The translations under genes and the position numbers were made by a program. 64,000 bases of DNA from contig MU266331.1 in assembly GCA_021014945.1 (NCBI GenBank), forward strand, positions 62,001-126,000. The letters are read 5' to 3'. The notes below the pieces were generated by a model. It did no database searches. It worked only from the letters and a program-made list of their open reading frames with translations, and was not told where the DNA came from. The DNA is from Leucogyrophana mollusca (taxonomy: Eukaryota > Basidiomycota > Agaricomycetes > Boletales). Shown here piece after piece: positions 58,232 through 64,000 of the stretch (position 1 is its first letter; each line of letters begins with the position of its first letter).

Positions 58232-60305
58232 TCAAGGCAGGTTGGGCTTGACTGTTCATATGTCAACCTCGTTAGTCGGTAAATATGAGGCGACGAAGGG
58301 GGTGACTTGCCAGCATCAATCCACAGAGGCTGATCGGTCCCGTCAGAGTTAGGGGTCACAGAGAGAACATAGCTGGTATCGAATGCACCAGCAGCCCAGA
58401 CGGCAAATCCAACGATGGTCCCAGAATTGGCCTTGATGTAGGCGAGTTCTTCGGCCAAGCTAGAATAATTTCAAGTCAGCGGGCTGGATGTGTGGAATAT
58501 GGGTCGCCGCGTACTAGGTCTCGCAAGAAGCGGTATTCCCTCCACCAGTCTCGCTGAGGATCGCCTGACGATTTCCGTTGGCTTGGAGGTAAGTAACAAG
58601 GGTGGTAAGGACATCGACGTTGCTCTGGAAAGGTTATTGACATAATTAGCACATTGGTCATTGTCACAAATAAAAGGTTTTACAGTGACACATTCGGCGT
58701 TGGTGCCACTATTGTCACTATCAAGGTACTTGTGAACTGGTGGGACGGTCAGTGCTTGACGAAATGGAAGTCAAAAGTCTACCGAGCTGCGTACCATCAA
58801 ACAAAAGTTTGCTAGTTCCGCCGGCCGGGTCGGTCACCTGGATGAGATAAGGGCCAGCCTCGGTAGGGAAGGCCTGGGCGCTTGACCAGCTGGAGCCGGG
58901 AAGGAGCAGATATTGAGACGTGGCTCCAGCAGCTCGAATAGCGTTGACAGCCAATTGAACACTCTAAGTGGGTAATCAGATGCAAGCAGGAAAGCCTGAT
59001 TGTAAGCCTTACGTCCACCCACTCGGGCACGGAGGTCAGGTCGTGCGGCTCGTTCATTATTCCTATGCAACTCGTTAGAAGATGTTCGGCCATATTTAGC
59101 AATTTATCACTCACCGAATATGATCTTTGATTGGCTGGCGTACTTCGCCGCAAGCTGACTCCAAATGCTGACGAATTGGTCGTTGGTAGGGCCGCCTTGT
59201 CCAATAATACCACCGTTCCAACGAGCGTAATTGTGCTGGCCACTATATTAACAACTTCCCAAAGACCAAGCTAGAGACAGCATACCAGGTCGACAATAAC
59301 ATAGGGCTTTGTAGAGGCTGATAACGCCGCCTGAACGGTCGCATCGTACTCGGCGAAAAAGGTCGCATTGATGGTACCTAATAGACCAGGCATATTGCAC
59401 GAATTAGCGAATATTTGAGAGCGCACGATTACGAGGCTTGCCTCCTACAGCAGGAAAAGAATGACTGGTGAGTTTTTGTTTGCCTTAGACTTATATGGAA
59501 GGGGTTTACCGAGAGTGGGTGTCATTAATTGCCAGGCTGTCAAGCTGTTAAATACGACAGGTGCGGTGAGTATGCACAGAGCACCACGCACCAAAAGCTA
59601 TGGCAACCTCAAGTATTAGAGCGATGAAGGGGACACAAGGCAGCTAAAACTCACGAATACGGAAAAGGTTGACGCCCTCAGCTGCGAAGTGCGCATACTG
59701 TGACGCTGGGGGTGTAGTTCCAGTACCACTGAATGAACCATCCGTTGCCTGGAAGTGCACGTCAGATAAGAGCGATGATAGTTTTTTGTGGGTAGTAACG
59801 TACAACAGAGAAATCGTAACCAGCAGTATTGACACCGCCAAGGAACGGAATAGATGATCCTCCTCCGCTGGGCTGAGTGGGTGATGAACCTGCGCTGGTT
59901 GTGGTGTGGGTCGCGGAGGCTGACGTGGAACTGGGAAGGCATTGCCAGTAATCTGTGACACATTAGAAGCGCAGACAAAGTGGAGTAACCAAGTCGTACA
60001 GCTATTAAGTTCCGTACACACGGTACCAGAGACACAGGTGGTTCCACCAGCTGATTTATTTTGTGTTCAGCAATGGTTTATGTCTCCGAGACAGGCGACT
60101 TACTCCAGTTGACACCTCCACCTTTTTAGAAGAGCGGGTAAATCACAATCCAATTGAACAACCATAAGCTCACGAACATTGGGCATAGATCTAGTCCAGC
60201 GATGTCAGTATGGTCTTTCCAGACGACAACCGTACTACTCACCGCCTGTTGAGCACGGACAGTAATGGCACCAGCGAGGATTGCTGAGATGGTCGTATAC
60301 TTCAT
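58232..60305 (-). CDS. GH5 endo-beta-1,4-glucanase with N-terminal CBM1 (GH5-1)
   Basis: Seventeen exons give 395 aa: 60305-60243, 60190-60178, 60121-60104, 60050-60000, 59952-59804, 59748-59655, 59597-59592, 59536-59510, 59444-59442, 59377-59286, 59235-59115, 59062-59013, 58963-58795, 58736-58684, 58624-58515, 58459-58311, 58251-58232. A signal peptide (1-18) leads to a fungal cellulose-binding CBM1 (~21-56; YAQCGGVNW, TTCVSGTVC, YYWQCL). A Ser/Thr linker and a GH5 domain follow. The catalytic acid sits in IMNEPHDL (Glu ~217) and the nucleophile in LSETGGGNTASCET (Glu ~328). The starting PFLGGVNTAGYDFSV is typical of secreted endoglucanase II (GH5_5). The last intron has a GC donor at 58310. 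The CBM is built from 13-, 18- and 51-nt exons. Confidence 0.92.
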
Positions 60306-61561
60306 GCTGAGAATGAGGGAAGAAGTTCCTTGGATCTACCTGCCAAAACTCAACGCCTTTTATCGCCTCGGCTCAGCATCTGCTATAACCTATCCTGTTC
60401 GCCATCGTCGGTGTATTTCCGGACTGCAGGCTCTCGTCAAATGATGACATCGGGAGGTAAAAGCTGCACTCCGAGCTTTCACCTCGTACGTCTCGCGTAT
60501 ACATTTCACCGAGCTCGGGGCCATCATCAACCATGCATCGCGGACAATACGGGTGGAGCATGGAAGCACTCAGACAAAATAAACCTTTGATGTTGGTACT
60601 ATGGCAGCAACCAATGGACTCCTTGATAACCCTGTCGAAGGCTCCACAAAGCTCCCCATCCGGAAATGTCGCGAAGTAGGACAGCTCTAGGGAGCGACAT
60701 TGAGAGAAGTCTCACCGGAAATGTGGTCATGCCACGACGGCCGTGCAATCACGGGGTGCATGTTGCGGCCTTTGAAGTTCGTAGTAGGACAGCATCCAGC
60801 AGGTCATGATGTCTGGACCAGGAAAGCCTGCGAGATGGACCTGACGGCCTGAGGGAATCGAAATAATTCACCGAGGTCTAACCACCTTGCTATGATTCCG
60901 CACACCAGAGCATTACCGACACTTGGCGTTGTGTGCCCTGGCCGGAAGCTTGGCCATCAAATCCGCCCTGTCACGAGCTGTAGAAAAGCGCACGTCAGAG
61001 GCTTGGCTCCCACTGCCCTCAAAACCACCGAGTATTGAGCAAAGTCGAGCTTCGTAAACGTTGCAGTAAACGGGCCACAAGATATTCCTGTCAAGAGACC
61101 TTGAGGGATCACATAGTAAGTAAGCAGTTGACAGAACCGTTGAAGGAAAACAGCCACTTCGGGGCTTGTGTTGACTCATTGATTTCCTCTACACGTGATC
61201 GACGATCACCAGACGCGTCGACGATATGTATATATAATATAACCGTAGGCCTCAACCCGTAATTTTGTTGCATACAATCCCACATCCCTACTAGTACCCA
61301 AGTGAAGTAAGACCACTATTCGTCGAGCCGTCTCCGAGCCTACGGGCGCGGAACGTTTTCTCCTTTCTACAGGCATATGGGCCAAACTTCGGATACACTG
61401 CGGAAAACACGGAGATGTGCACCTTTCGTGGTACCTTACTTTTAATGATTCGGGATGCTCGACGCTGACGAAAACGATCATTTCCATTGGGTATAAGCAA
61501 GATTCGAATTGCATATTATACGAGCATCCCCAGATCTACTTGGTAATTGTAACATAACCTT
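60306..61561. other. intergenic region between GH5 genes
   Basis: 1.26 kb with the GH5-1 promoter and the GH5-2 3' flank. A CRE-like GCGGGG-type site was looked for and not convincingly found. Small ORFs only; no gene. Confidence 0.4.
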
Positions 61562-63223
61562 TCAGGGCAAGTTGGGTTTCACTACAGAGCGACCCTTCTA
61601 AGTTGTAAAACTTTTGGGATTAATTGATTTTGCATACCTGCTTGGGTCCAGAGAGGCTGATCGCTCCCATCTGAGTTGGGAGTGACTGAGAGCACGTAGC
61701 TCGGGTCAAAGGCACCGGCCGCCCAGACTGCAAAACCAACAATAGTACCCAAATTACTCTTGATATACGCAAGTTCTTGACCCAGACTAAGAAGTGAGTC
61801 AGCGGGCACTGTTGTAAGTCTCAAGGATGGAACCTTGCCACATACTAGGTCTCACATGACGCCGTGTTACCTCCGCCAGTCTCACTGAGGATGGCTTGGC
61901 GATTGCCATTGGCTTTCAAGAAGCTGACTAGCGTAGTAAGGACATCCACATTGTTCTATGACGTCTTTCAGTGAACGAGTTGTGCAAATATTTAAGGACT
62001 GACCTGGACACACTCAGCGTTGGTACCGCTATTATCACTGTCAAGGTACTTGTGGACTGCAAACAGTGTAAGTTGCACTTGTGTCCACATCAAAACGACT
62101 TACCATCGAAAACGAGCTTCTCAGTTCCACCGGCGGGGTCAGTGACTTTTATGAGATAGGGACCGGCTTCCGTGGGGAATGCCTGGGCACTAGACCAGCT
62201 GGAACCGGGAAGGAGCAAGTACTGAGACGTGGCACCAGCAGCGCGGATAGCGTTCACCGCCAGCTGCACAGTCTACCAAAGGATCAGCGTAATGATGACG
62301 CTGAAAGAGTTTCCATACTAACATCAGCCCAGTCGGATACTGATTGGAGGTCGTGTGGTTCGTTCACTGGCTAAAGTTAATGACAGACAGCTACTCTGTT
62401 CAAACCATCACTCACTGATTCCTGGTTATTGCGTTACAACGAAAATCGTTGTGCCCTGGCTTTAGCAGGGAAAGCTACCCCCAACGAACATGACTCTCAC
62501 CGAATATGATCCTCGATTCACTACCGTACTTCTTTGCAAGCTGAGACCAAGTATTTACGAATTGGTCGTTAGTAGGCCCACCTTGGCCGATGATACCTCC
62601 GTTCCAACGTGCATAATTGTGCTGTAGTGATAGTAATTAGCACGAAACGCGCGATGTGGCCTGGGCAGGCTCACAAGGTCAATGATGACATATGGACTGG
62701 TAGAGGCCGAAAGAGCAGCTTGGACTGTAGCGTCATATTTCGAGAAGAAGCTCTCATCTATGTCACCTGAACAGGACACACGCCCCATGAGCATATAATC
62801 ACCATAGTACCGTAGAAATAATAGCTTACCCCCAGGGCCCGACGGGGTCATCAATTGCCAGGCTACAAGTGGTTAGAGCTGAAATTTACTATGTTGCGAA
62901 TGATTTACCAAACGCTGCGGAGATTATTAGTAGGGTCATATGGAAGGATGCGGTATCATTGCTTACGAATGCGGAACAGGTTGACGCCCTCGCCAGCAAA
63001 GTGAGCGAACTGGTCAACTGGAGGTGAAACGCCAGTTCCGCTGAAGGATCCGTCTGAGGCCTATATATATGCGGAACCGGTTATCACGGTCAACACGACG
63101 GGTGAACAGTCCACTCACGACCGAGAAATCATAGCCAGCAGTGTTGACACCACCGAGGAAAGGCAGTTGAGCGCTGACGACCGCTGCTGCAGTCACAAAA
63201 GTGAAGAGGGAGGTAAACTTCAT
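61562..63223 (-). CDS. GH5 endo-beta-1,4-glucanase without CBM (GH5-2)
   Basis: Thirteen exons (63223-63119, 63060-62967, 62914-62909, 62862-62830, 62766-62675, 62621-62501, 62421-62416, 62366-62323, 62272-62104, 62056-62004, 61955-61846, 61786-61638, 61581-61562) give 333 aa. A signal peptide (1-18) runs straight into PFLGGVNTAGYDFSV, so the CBM1 and linker of GH5-1 are absent. The catalytic residues are in IMNEPHDL (Glu ~155) and LSETGGGNTASCET (Glu ~266). Most exon lengths equal those of GH5-1 (94, 6, 92, 121, 169, 53, 110, 149, 20 nt), showing tandem duplication. The 50-nt GH5-1 exon carrying NEPHDL is here split into 6 and 44 nt. The last intron has a normal GT donor. Confidence 0.92.
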
Positions 63224-63755
63224 TTTGATGGAACAAAAGGGGACTTGAGAGTATGATGCTGATCACCCCAGGTTATCTGCCCTTTTATACCGTGATTTGG
63301 TTCAGCTCGAGGTTGCATGGTAAAGTCAAGGTTATACACGGAATATTTCCGGCGGCTAACATCCATGTTCATGTCAAGGCAAACCTGGCAATGGCTCCGT
63401 AGAGTATCACTAGAGAACCCCACAACGGCAGGCAGTTCAATGAGAAGCTCGTGAAAGACTGAGGTGGAGCAACATTTTCCGGTGAAATGCATGGATTATA
63501 TGTGTTGCTGGTGGTGGGAGCACATGGTGTATGCCAGACTTCAGCGCTATGCCTAGCGCAATCGAAGGAGTCCGTGTGCATCCAAAAGGCGGGTTCGAGC
63601 GTCGAGCAGTCCACACACCAACACACTCTGGAGAGATTGAACCAGCCTATGGGTCATACTATCAGTAACGAAACAAGGCGAACTCGTTTGTCAATAAGGT
63701 GACGCCGCGGTAACACCAGTACTTGCCACAATTTGAATATATCCCTGGTCTGAAC
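63224..63755. other. divergent upstream region, GH5-2 / LYR gene
   Basis: About 530 bp between start codons, probably two separate promoters. The minus-strand ORFs in it show no motif. Confidence 0.4.
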
Positions 63756-64000
63756 ATGAACAGGCGCCAAACAGTCTTTTCACTGTACAGGTCATATGTG
63801 CGCGAAATCAAACGGCTGCCGCACAAGTATCTTCGGTAAGCACTCTACATGGATATCGCTCGCAACATCCAACGCCTTTTAGGTTGTTTTTCCGAATCCA
63901 GGTGGCAGATGACTTCCGAGCACTCTTGCAGACCAAAAACGATAGTTTGCAAGGCAAGAAATTAAAGAGGGTATCCAAGGTGTGTTATTTACCGTGGAGT
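63756..64000 (+). CDS. LYR-motif protein, 5' end (runs off window)
   Basis: Exon 1 (63756-63835) and exon 2 (63883-63979) encode MNRRQTVFSLYRSYVREIKR and, after a 47-nt intron, a RLFFRIQVADDFRALLQ segment. A GTGTGT donor follows at 63980, so at least one more exon lies beyond the window. The L-Y-R triplet in a basic N-terminal helix, followed by a second helix with a conserved F, is the signature of the Complex-1 LYR family. These are small mitochondrial proteins that serve as assembly factors or subunits bound by acyl-carrier protein. Which member this is cannot be told from ~60 residues. Confidence 0.7.

Overview
The window is nuclear DNA of a filamentous basidiomycete, most likely a mushroom-forming Agaricomycete. 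Genes are packed on both strands and split by many short introns, mostly 46-65 nt. They encode fungal or eukaryotic housekeeping proteins beside expanded fungal families: a P450, two GH5 endoglucanases (one with a fungal CBM1), a secreted T1-type RNase and an F-box protein. A Plavaka-like DNA transposon of the kind common in Agaricomycetes is also present. I rebuilt exons by hand from splice signals, reading-frame phase and family motifs. All complete models close in frame, but none has been checked against transcripts.

1-22 kb, left to right: the 3' end of an Asp/Glu/hydantoin racemase-like gene; a membrane-bound Lnt-like nitrilase; a BCL7-family protein; Mediator subunit MED7; mitoribosomal protein mS23; proteasome lid subunit RPN5; an F-box-like protein with a hydrophobic C-terminal segment; replication factor SLD2; a disordered Pal1-reminiscent protein; a cytochrome P450; a secreted T1-family RNase; and splicing factor SF3A2/PRP11. 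SF3A2 is divergent from the large ribosome-biogenesis factor RRP5 (22.5-27.6 kb).

27.8-48.5 kb: a kelch-repeat cluster, all on the minus strand. It has a full-length Tea1-like polarity protein (A), three shorter paralogues (B, C, D) that lack the exon for the long coiled coil, and a promoter-side remnant (E). Copy B is split by a 7,954-bp element with perfect 20-bp terminal inverted repeats and a 2-bp target duplication. Apart from the insertion, copy B keeps every splice site and reading frame seen in intact copy C, so the insertion looks recent. The element carries a Plavaka-type transposase, with one apparent frameshift, and a divergent, intact 904-codon gene of unknown function.

49-64 kb: an alpha/beta-hydrolase lipase, S-formylglutathione hydrolase, an FHA-domain checkpoint kinase (Chk2/Cds1 type), the 60S-export GTPase LSG1, two tandem GH5 endoglucanases (the first with CBM1), and the 5' end of an LYR-motif gene running off the right edge.

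The features most worth a second look are the transposon-split kelch array and a striking number of tiny exons: 3, 6 and 6 nt in the GH5 genes, 8 nt in SF3A2 and in the kinase, 11 nt in the lipase, and an ATG-only exon in LSG1. Several GC-AG introns also occur.
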